Source: Deroplatys truncata
Taxonomy: Eukaryota; Arthropoda; Insecta; Mantodea; Mantidae
Direction of reading: 5' to 3'
Length of the DNA: 64,000 bases
Assembly (NCBI GenBank): GCA_030765065.1
Contig: CM060990.1
Location: 460,868,321-460,932,320 of the forward strand
Part shown: piece by piece, positions 24,085 to 36,660 of the stretch
Position numbering within the stretch: position 1 is the first letter of the stretch
Layout: every line of letters starts with the position of its first letter
Program-made: the position numbers and the translations under genes
Notes under the pieces: generated by a model
Told to the model about the DNA's origin: nothing
Databases searched by the model: none
What the model saw: only the letters and a program-made list of their open reading frames with translations

Positions 24085-24350
24085 GGAGAATTTAATGATT
24101 TACCGTCATGTTGTTATGGTAGCTCAGTGGTTAGAGCAACCGGACGGAATCAGAAGATCCGTGGTTCACATCCCGGCTATGGAATTGCATTTTTCAGTCC
24201 TCTGCTACTACCTTTCCAACCTTGTCCTACACATATGTCAGTCTGGAAGAACAATTAATTCAGTAATTGGCCTGTTAGAGGCTACACTAATGAAGCCCGG
24301 GACTTGAAGTACTTACGACATTGTAAGTCGCCATTGGTATGTCATCTCAA
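24085..24350 (+). repeat. tRNA-derived SINE, copy 2
   Basis: A box TGGTAGCTCAGTGG near 24117, AGAGCAACCGGACGG, and B box GGTTCACATCC near 24162. The body continues CCTTTCCAACCTTGTCCTAC..ATGTCAGT, also present in copy 3. It is head-to-head with copy 1 across about 40 bases. Confidence 0.75.
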
Positions 24351-24374
24351 AACAATACGAGATCTCCTTGTGGT

Positions 24375-24565
24375 TTACCGGGAAAATGCGAGTCAGCTGA
24401 AGAATTTAATATCCTACCGCCATGTTGCCATGATAGCTTAGTGATTAAAGCAACCGGACGGAAACTGGTAGATCCGTGGTTCAAATCCCGGCTCTGATTC
24501 TACCTTTCCAACCTTGTCCTACACACATGTCAGTGTGGAATAACATTTAATTCTTTAGTTTTAAA
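24375..24565 (+). repeat. tRNA-derived SINE, copy 3
   Basis: The A box is decayed to TGATAGCTTAGTGAT. The B box is GGTTCAAATCC near 24479, and the same body follows (CCTTTCCAACCTTGTCCTAC). The 60 bases upstream (GGGAAAATGCGAGTCAGCTGAAGAATTTAAT) match those upstream of copy 2, so copies 2 and 3 may be a local duplication rather than separate insertions. Confidence 0.7.
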
Positions 24566-25794
24566 GTGTCTGGTAAGAAGCATGCTCGTTCCGATTTAAT
24601 AGTCACGCAATTGGGAGTTTGAAAGCGCCCAATACAAAAGCGATATACCTACTTTCTTAAAGCTTCAAGTTTGTATTATTTTATTTAAATTTATGTTTTG
24701 AATTTTCATTATTTTAGCCAAATTTCAAACATATATCGCCTTAATATACGGAACGTTACCGAAAATACACTAAAGAAAATGCATTTTTATTAAATAAATA
24801 TTTTAATAAAAACCGGGGGTACTCTATCCCATATCATTTATCTGGTATATTTGCACCTGGTGCGCTTTAAGGATCATATAATCTATTGCGGTCGCTTTAC
24901 AATTGTGGCGTTTACCACAAAGCTTTAACTATTTCAACATAATTTTGCTTTCGCATAACTCTTACAGAAACGCAATTCCAACGAGAAACTTTCTCTAATA
25001 TCAAATCACACTTTTTTCCTGGTTACTAATCTTTCTGACCACATTGATGTTTAAATTGTTCCCTGTTGTGTAAAACATACCCAACTATCTTGAAATACTC
25101 AAAACCATCTCTTGAAGATGCACGGGTAATAACACATTAGAATTAAGAAAAGGAAAGGACATACTCTTAGAAGTAAATCATAATCAAAGTAATACCAAAC
25201 CTGAGCGCAAAATCTTTAAGTCCTTGAATAATCTATTAAGTCCACATGAAACTAAAGGATAAGGCAGATAATTGGAAAACCTGTTGTGTAACACTCATAC
25301 GAATCTCTCAACCCATTACCAATTCAGAGTCATTTTAGTTTAAAATAAGTGATTCTTTTGTTAGTTTTAAGTTAATTGAAGCAAATGTCTCCCCGGGTTT
25401 TAGACTAAGCATTGGAACTAGGTTGCATGAAACGTACGAAAACAAAACTAAATAGATTATATCACAAGTCAGCTATGTAAGCATTGAGTTCGTGCAGAAA
25501 AAAAATTGTGCATTCCTAGATAAGTATATCCTTCTGGATGATGTATCAACGTATACAAATAACGAAGATTTGGAAACGGATAATGCTACGAAAACAGTTA
25601 TTGCATTAAATTGCTGTGCTATAATGGACATTATATGTTTCCTGTAGTAAGGTTTAGTCTCTCTTTGCTTGTATCCTGCTATACAAAATTCAATGAGAGT
25701 GGAGAGGACATTACAGGCTTTCCGCAGAACGTTTAAAATATGCATTTTATTTCTCATGTCAATATATCAAACACGTGAAATTTGAATGCAAATG
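24566..25794. other. Intergenic stretch, nothing recognised
   Basis: No supported gene. A minus-strand frame of 94 codons (25473-25757) shows no family signature and is within chance length. Confidence 0.4.
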
Positions 25795-26140
25795 TTACAG
25801 CAGTTTTTGAGAAAACAAAGAGGTTACGAATATTTTTCCATGTCAAGGATCCTTTTGGATAAGCGAATTTCCTAAAATTCTTGCATCTTGTACCCTTAAG
25901 ATGCCTGAGTATAAACTCTGGTACCCATCCGACTTTACGTTTCTTAAGTATGTTATTCAGAAACACAGGCAGACAGAGGGACAGACACAAGAGCGCGAGT
26001 GCGCGGGTGTCTTTTTAAACACCTTTTTTGGTTAATTCAGGGAATTTCAAAGCATATTTCCGGTGAAAACTGGATGTTGAATTACTTGGGTGGGATGCCA
26101 CACTTCCTCCATCTTAGGGAACTAAGTAGTAGGAAAGTAT
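25795..26140 (+). repeat. MITE-like repeat family A, copy 3 (5'-truncated, diverged)
   Basis: The order of landmarks follows family A: TTTTTCCATGTCAAGG, CCCATCCGACTTTACGTTTC, GTTATTCAGAAACACAGGCAG, a purine/CA-rich tract, a short CTTTTTAAACAC, AATTTCAAAGCATATTTCCGG, and TTGGGTGGGATGCCACACTTCC. The 3' GGTAGAGAAAGT end has decayed to GTAGGAAAGTA. Confidence 0.5.
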
Positions 26141-27971
26141 TCTATACCTGTTTATGTACAATGCCGCGCATTAAAAGTGGCCCATTTCCCTAGATCGACA
26201 TGGTGTTTTTTCCCTCCGTAAGGCTTACACCTTCAGGTAACCAAATTTTACTACGCCCAGCCGATATCAGTTCTCTCTGTGACTGCCCAGAAAAACAATA
26301 CAGGGACATACAAACTAACCAATAAACGATGCTTATAATTTATGTGGAATGGAGGAGTCGTGAAAGAATCTGAATCGTGAATCTCTGTGAAAGAATTTCG
26401 TTACGATTGGTACCCAAGGAAAGGCTAAACCAATTACAATGTAATTTGGTCTGGTACAGGAGGGGGTGAAGAATTATTTGCATATATGATTAAACTGAAA
26501 GGCGGCTACGACATTTACATAACATATACGTGTATATACTTTCATCAGCGACATGGAGAAGAAGGTTAAAGCTGTTGTTGCTAGTAAACAACAATAAGAA
26601 AACCGGCATTAAGAAGACGGTAATGTAGCAAGAAAATATAAGGTTTAAGTTGTAATGTTACCCTTCGATATTTTGGCCATACTTTGTGGGAGGTGAAGCA
26701 CCCTGCCACTCCAGTGGCTAGAATTATGCTCGAAAAATAAAAGTCGTCTCGCTGGTAGGGGCGGGTCCAGATTTTGTCAGTACTAACATAAACAGCTCAG
26801 TTCCATTATGGGCCACATTCTATGCACGACAGTATAAACGCATCTTACTTAGCAGGAAAGCGGCATTTGAGTTATGTGATTATATACAGTTTTAGGGAGT
26901 GAAGAGGTGTATACATATGTACATTTGTCTATTTTAGTAACAATGAACTTGCCAGCCACATACTCATTTCCTTCAGTTTATGTGACTGGAATAAAAGCTT
27001 AATTTCAGTTTCAGAGTTTTAAAATTGCACATCATGGACGATTTTGAAACTAAAGTCATAAAGAACTATAGAATATTTAAAATAAATTAATGTATATGTA
27101 GGCTGAAATGTGGAGTATTATGTTTAATTTAACGCTAACATTCTACGTTTACCGTAGGTAGTTATTCTAAGAGTATTTTGCATTCACATTTCCGGATCCT
27201 TCATTTTATTTCTCTCTCTCTCCCTCCCCTCTTTCCTTCTTTAGCCTGTTTCCCTATTAGCGCCTGCTACTTTAGGCAAGGTGATTAAGATACTAAATAG
27301 TATATTTTCTAATTGGGACCTGAGGTAAGTTATGTATATACCAATGGATTCGATCATTCTCGAATGAAAAAGTAATATAACCAGAAATAAATGTTTTTGA
27401 AATGTGATGTTTGGCTTGAAAGTTTCCCATTATACATATCCCAGTTTACATCAGCTATTCATCCAAACATTTCGTTACAATTTTACTGATATGTACAGAA
27501 TCAGCACAAAGATGTGTTGCACATCTTCATATAAGAAGAGATACAAAACAATAACTACCTGGAGATCATGTGAACTCGCTTCGGCTATTTTTTCTTCTCC
27601 AACTTTATATTTGAATGATAAGCATAAACGTTTAATTGGTCACCTACACAGCTCCGTAAATTTGAAGATAACGGTTCATTAACCTTTGGACAATGACACA
27701 TCGAAAATATAAAAGTGCAGTTAAACAGAAGAAACCTTGTAATTATAAGGCGCAGACAAGTTATAAACCAGCTACAACACATTTCTTAAAGATTTTCATA
27801 TTAAACGTGTGTTTTTGATATCGTCTTAAGCAAAATCATAATAAAAGACCCCTTGCACGTAATTGCATTGTGGGATGCTAGAGTTTCTTCTATGAAAGCG
27901 TAACAGCGCGCACATTGAGTCTGAGGTATGTTACAAGAATTTGTATAAAAAGCTTTATACACACCACTATA
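26141..27971. other. Intergenic stretch, no supported gene
   Basis: No gene is recognised. A CT-rich tract lies at about 27210-27245. A 92-codon frame at 27404-27682 (+) has no visible domain. Confidence 0.4.
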
Positions 27972-28615
27972 CAGAGTGGACCATTTAAGTTGAGACTGTA
28001 AATATCTCCAAATCTAAGCGTTGTAGAAAGAAATCCCTTGAATAAAAGTTGCTTGATATTATGAGGGAAAGTAAATGCCATTAATCGTGTTTTATTTGGA
28101 GAACATTGTGATGGTCATTTTAGGGTCAATTAAATTTTTTAAAATGGGAATCTACCCTTTTTATGTTGTTTTCTCACTCCTCATAATAAAACTAAACATT
28201 TATATAAAGTACCTTGCAATTGTTCTTACAACAACGTAAATAACAACGAAAATTCTGAATGGCTGTGTACGAAGAGCGCAATGAATAGTTGGACCATCCA
28301 TGGATGGTCAAGGGTCAAGTTACCTTTCGTAATTGGGAACCAACATCTTTTATTTTGTTTTCTTATTCCTTATCACAAAATAAACAGCTTTTTATAAACA
28401 ATTTTTCAATGAGGAAACAACATACAAACTGTAGGTTCCCAATTAATACAATTAAATTGACCCTAAAATGACCATCATAACGTCCTCCAAACAAAACACG
28501 ACTAATGACATTTACTTTTCTCCATAATATTGAGCAACTTTTATTAAAGACATTTCTTTCTACAACGCTTAAGTTTGAAGATATTGTACAGTATCAACTT
28601 AAATGGTCCACACTG
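27972..28615. mobile_element. 644-bp foldback MITE with TA target site
   Basis: Both ends read CAGWGTGGACCATTTAAG inward (21 of 22 terminal bases agree), and a TA dinucleotide flanks each side (27970-27971 and 28616-28617), as for Tc1/mariner-type insertions. The inverted homology continues for about 180 bp per arm (27972-28157 against 28432-28615), including TAAGCGTTGTAGAAAGAAAT and GATGGTCATTTTAGGGTCAA. The middle also holds a direct, diverged duplication of a GGGTCAA..GTTTTCTyAyTCCT..AAAATAAA block. No coding capacity. Confidence 0.8.
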
Positions 28616-28617
28616 TA

Positions 28618-31115
28618 TAGCTTACGACTCTTGGGGATTTTGCATTCTGTCTCTTTGTCTTGTACTTTTTATTTTATTATTTTTTCTGTATTTAATTTTG
28701 CTTACAAAGGTTTAGCTCAGATTTTAACTGCAAAAATATTACTGGCGTAAGATAAATGACTACAACATTATTCGAAATGCTGGAGGAGCAATTTATGAAG
28801 AACAGAAATGTATTCCGCATGTTAACGAATAGAAGGTTTTAATACCACCAGTGGCACTAGTTGTTTATTGGAAAATTCTTGACAGAGTGGAGGGAAGTCG
28901 ACTTCTATGGTGGAATATTAACCTCAGCATGTAGCAACCAAGGCAGTGCATAAATATTGAATACAGTTTATATTTTTCTTAAAATGTTTGCCTCTCTACA
29001 GTACTTTAATAAAGTTCTTAATGTATTTTGTATGTAAATAAATCAAATTCTCTCTAAATCCCTTAATTCATAGTTTGATTCAAACATGAGACTTATTCAA
29101 TCCGATGCACACCTTTGTTACATTCAAACAAAGCAAACATCATAGGTAGATAAAGGTCGATTTTTTTCGTCGTGAAAAGGCAGAAATGCAGAGGAGGAGA
29201 AGGTAGTCTAGGGTAGGGAAGAACGGCTGGCAGTATTCTCCTTGCGATAAACAAACACTTACTGTCAGCGACTCAGGAGTTTAGCTCTGACCTTGTGGTT
29301 GACGTAAGCGAACCTGAGCCAGCGATGTATTGTTCTTCCCTCTCGCTCTATGGTTTCACACCCTGTTCCAAAGGTACTTATATCCTTTCTTTCACGGAAC
29401 AATAAATATTACGCGAAGTAGCATCAGTAGTACATTATATTACTGCATCAAACAATACAATTATGACCGTACTTCCAATAAGTAAACTGTAAAACCTGTA
29501 TACATGTAAACCACTATATTTATGACCATATACATGTGAAAAATTATTTTGTCTGTACCTGTTGACAAACGTTTTGAACTGCTGGTGTTAAGCTATTTGC
29601 ATCGCAGGCAAGAAGATCCATAGTCCACTGCACGCTTGCAGTTCAAGGACAAAGCCAATCTCGTCAGTCACTCACAGTACTCGGAACCGTGGTGACGTCA
29701 CCTTATCTCACGTTGTGTACGTGCCTGTTGCTCCGTTACAACTGAACCAACGCCCCTCCCAGAAAATAAATGGAGTTGTTCAACTACTGCGCTTACAGGT
29801 AAGCCTGTCACAACGAAAAAATTGTCCTACTTTACATTCTGTTAAAATATGTAGAGAATGTGTTGCGACATATGCCAGTACATATATGGTATATATTTCA
29901 AATCCCAACTCAATAACGAGACAGACCATGAGGCCCAAGACATACCGCAATATTGGGGCTGGTATGTGATGCACAGGGGCATGGATTTTATGCTCCAATG
30001 ATCCCTTTAATATGTGTATTTATGCATTGAAAACCTCCATAATATACACACAAATGTGCCCATATAAAAGTATTAAGACAACGTATTGACATAACATAGC
30101 AATTTAAATCAATTTTAAGGAATCTGAGATTGAGTGACCTAAGTTTCAACTGGAAAACGATTGCAAACCTGCAGGAATATTTTCGGAATTAAATTTCTAA
30201 AACTATTAGCGGTTAAATATTTTGAAATGCTTTCCTTTGTGTAAATTAGTAGGTTACATTTTTACAAATCTTAAGAGATACTAAATAATAAAATTTAAAG
30301 TGAATTAAACATTGCTTGTAAGTATAAACACTGCACTTGAACTCAATTCCGAGATCTCCTTAACAGCAACCTTCATATCGTACGGGAAAGGTTACGAACA
30401 GATAAGGCAGGGTTCCATCGATGTAACGTAGCCTACTGATTGCGTTGCGTGTGAGCTACCACCAGTGTTGCCAAGTTTCAAGACTGGCTCGATGGCATGT
30501 ATTATTCGGAAATGTCGTATTTGTAAATCAAATATGAAGGCAAAGTAAAAATATATTTATAAAATATAATGTAAAGCAAGCAAATGTGCAGCGTAATTTG
30601 CAAACTGCTAAAATATTACGTTTCTTAACAAAACAGGCAAAATATGCATTATATGCAACATAAAATATTATTGTTCCTTTTGTTGTAAATGTTATCTCAC
30701 ATACCGACTGAGCATACTTTCTGTTATCAGAGAGGAAAGATGCATTTGAATAAAATCCTGTCCCTAGTATATAGTACCCTCGCATAAGCGCGGTTCTCTA
30801 GAACAGGAGCCGCTACTGTTCAATCAAATAAGTTTCCCAACTGCTCCCCATGGACCTCACGAGACAATGCGCGGCCCCAATGCTCCACAAGCAGTAACGC
30901 CACCGCAACGCTACGGGGAACTTCGTCATATTTTAGTATACTTTAAGAAGCGCGCAAATAAGTTTAAACATCCTTGTTACAAATTTATTGCAGCATGACT
31001 TAAATTGTTCCGTGATGCACAATAAAACAAGATACAGATCATTTACAAGGCGCGGCCCCCACAGTTGATATGGTAGACATTTTAATGCATTTTATGTTTC
31101 TTGATAGGTTGGTTC
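28618..31115. other. Intergenic stretch, no supported gene
   Basis: No gene is recognised. A perfect CRE/ATF-like TGACGTCA sits near 29693 in a locally G+C-richer patch (about 29600-29780), but there is no transcript evidence nearby. A further G+C-rich patch lies at about 30800-30930. The overlapping frames at 29715-29998 on both strands are unrecognised. Confidence 0.35.
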
Positions 31116-31273
31116 TACAGAGAGAGCCGAAAAGCTACGAACCGGTTGCGTGGTGTTTTTCCTGTCCGCGTCCTCGGCGCTCGTTGCCGTCTGCCGCTAT
31201 CATAGAAAGGCGCGAATGAAACCATACAACATTTTAAAAACTACTTTTAAAGGCTTTACTTACCAACTTTATG

Positions 31274-31750
31274 AAAGGAGATGCTGAAATTGGCCACCGT
31301 CATTGTCTATAAATTTTTGGCACCTCTTTAGGAAACTATCCATCTCTCGCGTAGTTCACGTTGAGAAATGCTGGCAATTTCCTGGCGGATATTTTGTTTT
31401 AATTCTTCCAGGGTGAGTGGGTTTGTCTTGTACACTTTATCGTTTAAGTTACTCCAGAGATAGAAACCTCAGGGGGTTAGGTCGGGGGACCGAGGGGGCC
31501 ACAATACTCTGCTAATAATTCTGTCCTCAAACGCACTTTTCAATTGTTTTCATCGAAATATTGGCCGTATAAGCTGTTGCAGAGTCTTGTTGAAAAAGGC
31601 AAAATCACATTCCTGGCTGTTAATTCTCTAAACAATTGGGGGGGGGGGGCAAAATTGTATGCACATACGTGCGGGCGTCAACTGTTGACTCGAAAAAAAA
31701 TTGACCCTATAACTCTTTCTCCGCTCATGGCGCACCATACACCCATTTTT
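31274..31750 (-). pseudogene. Mariner-like transposase, central and C-terminal part (left arm)
   Basis: Minus-strand frames spell, in order, KMGVWCAMSGERVIGSIFF (about 31730-31680), a degraded middle with AT/FFNKTLQQL, DRIISRVLWPPRSPDL (about 31530-31483), KVYKTNPLTLEELKQNI, and the C-terminal DGGQFQHLL followed by TAA near 31274. These are typical of the insect mariner-like family. WPPRSPDL keeps the aspartate expected to be the last catalytic acid. Several frameshifts, a stop after LTP and a poly-G run (about 31638-31649) break the frame, so no active protein is possible. Confidence 0.75.
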
Positions 31751-31975
31751 TCATCATGAACGGGTACTTCATGAACAATATTACCGGCTGCGCGGTGTTT
31801 TTCCACTGGGCGTATGGAAAAATGATAACGCACTGCTGTTATAAACAAGGTCACGCTATTGACGTGGTTTAGCTTTGCAGTGTGAAGTGCAGTATTGAGT
31901 TGACGGTGATGTGATGTAGTTCGGTTATTACGAGCTATTTATTATTTTGTCCTGTACTTAGTCACAAAGTATATT

Positions 31976-32175
31976 ATGGCTCAGTATACGTTTTCTACTG
32001 CACAGAGTGTATTTATTTATGATTCGTATGTGTTAACTCAGTCAGCTCGCCTAGGGAAAGTACCATTTGCGGAAAGATTTCCAGGTTGTAAAAGTTCCAG
32101 GCCGTACAACAATTCATGAACCTTACAATAAATTTCAGGCCACGGGAAGTGATCAGGCTAAGAAATATAAAAGAC
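31976..32175 (+). pseudogene. Mariner-like transposase, N-terminal helix-turn-helix fragment
   Basis: The plus-strand frame starts MAQYTFSTAQSVFIYDSYVL at 31976 and runs on to KVPFAERFPG. After a one-base shift comes KVPGRTTIHELYNKF..TGS..KKYKRRR. This is the N-terminal DNA-binding (HTH-type) region found at the start of many insect mariner-like transposases. The segment that should follow, with the first catalytic aspartate, is deleted, and the sequence joins central coding sequence near 32168. About 190 bp of likely 5' untranslated and TIR sequence precedes the start. Confidence 0.6.
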
Positions 32176-32490
32176 GGCGAAGGAGTTATAGGGCCAATTT
32201 TTCGAGTCAATAGTTGAAGCCCGTGCATACGTGAACACAATTTTGCCTCCTGGTTTTAGAGAATTAACAGACCTCCCCCGACCTAACCCCCTGCGATTTC
32301 TATTTCTGGAGTAACTCAAAACATAAAGTGTATAAGACAAACCCACACCCTGGAAGAATTAAAATAAAATATCCGCCAGGAAATTGCCAGCATTTCTCAA
32401 CGTGAAGTACGAGTAATGGATAGTTTCCTAAAGAGGTGCCAAAATGTATGGACAACGACGGTGGCCAGTTTCAGCGTCTCCTTTCATAAA
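32176..32490 (+). pseudogene. Mariner-like transposase, C-terminal part (right arm)
   Basis: This mirrors the left-arm pseudogene at 31274-31750. It holds GERVIG, then, after the ~140-bp deletion, LTP-x-x-FY sequence, HKVYKTNPHP, a frameshifted EIASIS-like stretch, VMDSFLKRCQ, and a C-terminal region near 32460-32480 equivalent to GGQFQHLL in another frame. The deletion removed the WPPRSPD segment, so the last catalytic acid is gone here. Confidence 0.65.
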
Positions 32491-32642
32491 GTTGGCAAGT
32501 AAAGCCTTTAAAAGTAGTTTTAAAATGTTTGTATGGTTTCATCCGCCCTTTTCTATGATAGCGGCAGACGGCAACCAGAGCCGAGGACGCGGACAGGAAA
32601 AACACCGCGCAGCCGGTTCGTAGTTTTTTGGCTCTCCCTGTA

Positions 32643-35600
32643 TTTGAGAGGCCATTTTTTTCGATGCAACTTCTTTCTTCATTTCCTTTTATTTTTTAAC
32701 AGTTTGCATCCGGAAGAAATATCTTCAGCAACTATTAATTTACAAGATTAAGCCTTTTTGTGCATGCGTTTCAAATTTAAGAATTAGTTTTAAATATAAA
32801 CTAATTAAATTGAAAATCAGTTCAAAAATATTAATTATACAGAAGTGAAAGGGAAAATAATATGATTTTCGATTATTAATTTTAAATTAACATTCTGTAA
32901 CATAAGTTAGTACAAATGCTTTGCACTGATATGAATATGTTTAATATAAATTTGGTTGAATATCTATGAAATTAAAGGAGCTGAAATATTTGAAAGCAAA
33001 ATTAACACGCAATGGTAGGAAGCGTAGAACCAACAAAGGTTAAGAACTAGAGACATGAAATGAAATTGAGATAAAGCACTTGTATATTTAACAATTGTTG
33101 GGAGAAAGAAAAATTCTGACTTAATAGTTAGATATGATATAGTATACTCTTAAATTAAATGCTCTAAAGAGAAAAGCACCTATCGATGGGACAGTTGTTC
33201 AAAACAGGACAAGGGTATTGGAACTAAGAAAACGTAAGCGGGCGTTTGATAGAGAAACTGCTTACTTTAGGTATAATGAATAATCCCAAGTTCTCACTTT
33301 GATTTGCTTCTCTTTCATTGACAATTAAAATTAAATATAAAATAAGTGTTTTAAACCTGACATAACCACATGTCGATTATTACAATATTCGCGCACCTAA
33401 ATCTCCCCGAGCTTTTCGCTTGTGCAAAAAGTTAAATAAAAAAATAAACCTATCCATGTACAACAATTCTATCATGAATACGAATACCCCTGTTGTTTAT
33501 TCAGTTGTTTAATTACTTGCTCCCCCATCGCCAAAATTATTTGTACTGGTAATAAGGTGGACAGTTGAAATTTCACACGCTTTTATCCTGCTGCACGTTC
33601 CCCGTTCATTTATCATGTTTGAATGGAAAAGTCGAATTAGGAATCGAATCTACTGTCTTCCAAATATGACTATTACTCACGCTAAACTCTGAGCCTATGA
33701 TGAGAGCGTCCGATAAGCACTAAAATCACCTGCAGAAAGAAACTCAAAAGATGTTGGGTTCCAAATGCCACTAAAACAAAAATAGGTCTGGCGTCAAAAA
33801 CTGACATTAAACCAGTATTATCTCTTAATAATTCCCATAACTCCTATCACATTTTACCCACTCACAGATAATAGGACCGATTATTCTTGTCCAAGCTTTC
33901 ACAATGGGCTGTTCATAACTCCACAATATTACTGAATCGTAATTTATTCTTTCGATTCGTGTCAAAGACAGTGCACGCATGCTTGATTTCAAATCACAAA
34001 CAAAAGCTTTGTTGGAAGCACGTCTACGATTCCTCAGAGTAAACAAAGATATAGGTATGAGCGTCATCTGCTTGCAAAGTGAAGATGACGCTCTTCTTTG
34101 ACTGCATTGTCCCAATGCTATCACTTCACACTTTGGCCGCGAAACATCATCTATCTAAAGCACAGAGCTTTCCCGGGTAATTTTTTCACAAAGAGAAGCA
34201 TTCACTGACGTTAGGTTGACTGGGCTAGGATTTACAAGATTGGTCCAGATGGTGCATCTGTTTCCAGCGTAGAGGCTTTTGCAACATTGGGACATACCTT
34301 CGCCTCTCCTCTTGGGGACATTTTCTTAAGTTACGGAGGTTGTCTTACAGGTTGAAATGATCAATGTCTAACTGGCTTTCACTTACCTCATAGACGACCG
34401 TATTAATGCCTCAATTTTAGTGATCTTTCTACGCTAAGTTCTTTTGTGCTGAAGTAAGTGATATATAACACTTTGCTAAGAAATGTTTAATTTTACGGGT
34501 CGTAGGATACGAAAACGTCGAAAATTGCTCCCGATGTTTAAGGAGAAATTTACAAAAGCTAAGAACCAAGACGAGACTTTTGAATTGTTTACGCCTTACA
34601 TCTGCAAAACATTTCAAAATTCTGTGCATGTATGGAAAATCTTTTTCGAATTATGCTTTTTAAATAAAAACCTATATCATTACTTACGTTTTAATTGCAA
34701 TCTCTACACAAAACGTCTGGTTTATATTCTTTATTAAGTTAGAAAACAAGTTTGCTAAGCAACAAACTTTCAAAATTAATTACATTTTTAAAAACAATCC
34801 TGTTTATTGTCACTTCAATTTTTGAAAAAGGTATTTGTTTATCAACAATGGTGAACTTGGCGTGCTTTAACAATAATGACCACATGAGAAGTGTTGGTTA
34901 GCAAATCTTGGGGAAACTACTTCCAAAGTTTCACAATGATTACTTAAAAGCATCATAAGGGGCATTTCAAGATCTTAAAATGATGAAGTATTACAACTGA
35001 GGAAAACATGTATAAATTGGCTTCCGATTCTGCTTATGTAATTTTCATAAATTAGTTTACATTACGATTTAAAAATGCATAATTCAGAAATCATTTGACA
35101 TCCATACACCAAACTTTGCAAACAAACCTTCAGCATATCGGGAGGGGATATAAAAAATCTCATAAAATCCGTCATAACGCCCTCCCCCATTCAGACGCAT
35201 TTAAATCATTTCATTACTCAATTACAAATAAAGATTCAGACTTAATACGAGGCAAAAATTGCTTTCTGGATTATTTTTACGCAAGTTTCACACATCGGTC
35301 CCCTTATACGCCATGAGAAGCTTTCCTCCGGGAACATACGAATTGTAAAACAAACAGAATATTATTAATTTTGTCATAACGAAATTTAAACAGTATAACT
35401 GATTTTATAAAGCTAAATCTTGCGTTCCATTCCCAAAATTATTATTCCTCTCTCTTCCTCTTTCATAAAGTAATCGAGATCCAGTTATTTGTACTGATTT
35501 GAAAATGTTTAAGACTGCGATGAAAAATTACTCCTTCAACAAGTTATCATAGTAGCTTCATTCTATTATGCATTCAAACTGGGCAGACAGTATGTCACAG

Positions 35601-36127
35601 CTTGAAACCTAAGATATAAAACCTGCAATGATGATAAGACGTGAAGTTCAAATTGTGTACCGCACAATGAGTTGCTCAGATATCTCCAGTGTTATTATGG
35701 CTTTTCCTTTACCTTCTTTTTTCCTTGCTGGAGGCAAAACGAGTTTGATTTATTTTAATAAAAGCTTTCCAGACTACTTATTTGTTCGTAAACTGTGCTT
35801 ATTCGGATAGACTTGCGCAACCTGTTAATGCACACTTTTAAAGTGCGGAGATTCCTAGCTCGGATATGCTCGAATGGAGATTTTTACGTTTGATTTCAAA
35901 TCTTGTCAACCACTTACTTAAAGAATAATACGGAGCAACGCTAACGTCTATGTTAAACGGCGAGAATTAGTTATTATTTCTTGGAAACTGAACAAAAATG
36001 CACTTCATCTACCTTAAACATTTTTCAACTTTAAAATCCACATATGATTTAACGAAGCATGATGTTTGTTAAGAATTTCGTTTCCAATTGCCCATTTTGT
36101 GAGACCGTTGGGATAAATGCCTCATTG
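32643..36127. other. Intergenic stretch, no supported gene
   Basis: A+T-rich. A minus-strand frame of 99 codons (33825-34124) is unrecognised. No repeat termini or RNA genes were identified. The stretch ends at the target duplication of the 8.4-kb element. Confidence 0.4.
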
Positions 36128-36133
36128 CAGATT
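36128..36133 (+). repeat. Left 6-bp target site duplication, CAGATT
   Basis: CAGATT abuts the first base of the left terminal inverted repeat and is repeated exactly at 44534-44539. A 6-bp duplication is the hallmark of Polinton/Maverick integration. Confidence 0.8.
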
Positions 36134-36318
36134 AGTACGAGGGAAATGAGAGATCCAGATCACTTAATATGCAGGAATGTGAAAATAATATGTTAATTAG
36201 GCTTCCCCCTCCACCTGCCACGCCCCTTGGTACATTTTCGTTGCAGCAGAGGTCATAAATTTTGTGAAGTATAATGGAAAGGTTGACAGGCGTGCAATTA
36301 AGGTTGTCCATCACCTGT

Positions 36319-36660
36319 CAAAATGAACAATGGTGTAATGAACTATGCTTTGTAACAAAGGAGCAGATGCTATTCTCCCCATTCCATTTCCGCACGTGTT
36401 CGTTAGGAAGGCTACACCCGTAGCAATGCCCTCCCGCCAGCTGCATTCTATTCTCTCTCCAAACATGCGCACCTTGGCAATATAACAAAGACCAACCTTT
36501 TCCCTAGCAAAATGAACAATGGTACAATAAATTATGCTTTGTGACAAAAGAACAAGCGCTATTGTCTCCATTCCATTCTTCAGCACCAGTGTTCGTTAGG
36601 AAGGTCACACATGTAGCAATCCCCGCAGCATTCTATTTTCTCTCCAAACACGTGCAAAAT
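36319..36660 (+). repeat. Tandem duplication inside the left arm
   Basis: AAAATGAACAATGGT, TATGCTTTGT-ACAAA, CCATTCCATT, GTGTTCGTTAGGAAGG, GCATTCTATT and CTCTCCAAACA occur in the same order twice, from about 36319 and from about 36508. The right arm holds the mirror pair at about 44030-44365. The duplication therefore predates, or was copied with, the arms. Confidence 0.8.

Larger units (their letters stand above)
31118..32640. mobile_element. Foldback unit of two opposed mariner-like copies
   Basis: The outer ends are inverted repeats (CAGAGAGAGCCGAAAAGC at 31118 and, on the minus strand from 32640, CAGGGAGAGCCAAAAAAC), and TA flanks both sides. The left arm, 31118-31722, is the 3' part of a transposase copy on the minus strand. 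The right half is a plus-strand copy of the same family. It begins at an inner 5'-TIR stretch (CCGGCTGCGCGGTGTTTTTCC, about 31783), has the transposase start at 31976, jumps by deletion to the central coding region near 32168, and runs to the 3' end. The right arm lacks about 140 bp present in the left (31482-31618). Confidence 0.75.

Noticed and set aside
24113-24183. Possible functional tRNA gene.
   Set aside because: A and B boxes are present but the ends do not form an acceptor stem, and two more copies with the same body lie nearby, so it is a SINE head.
29693-29700. TGACGTCA as a CRE promoter element.
   Set aside because: An isolated 8-bp match without a nearby supported gene; a second TGACGTCA lies at about 7866, also without a gene.
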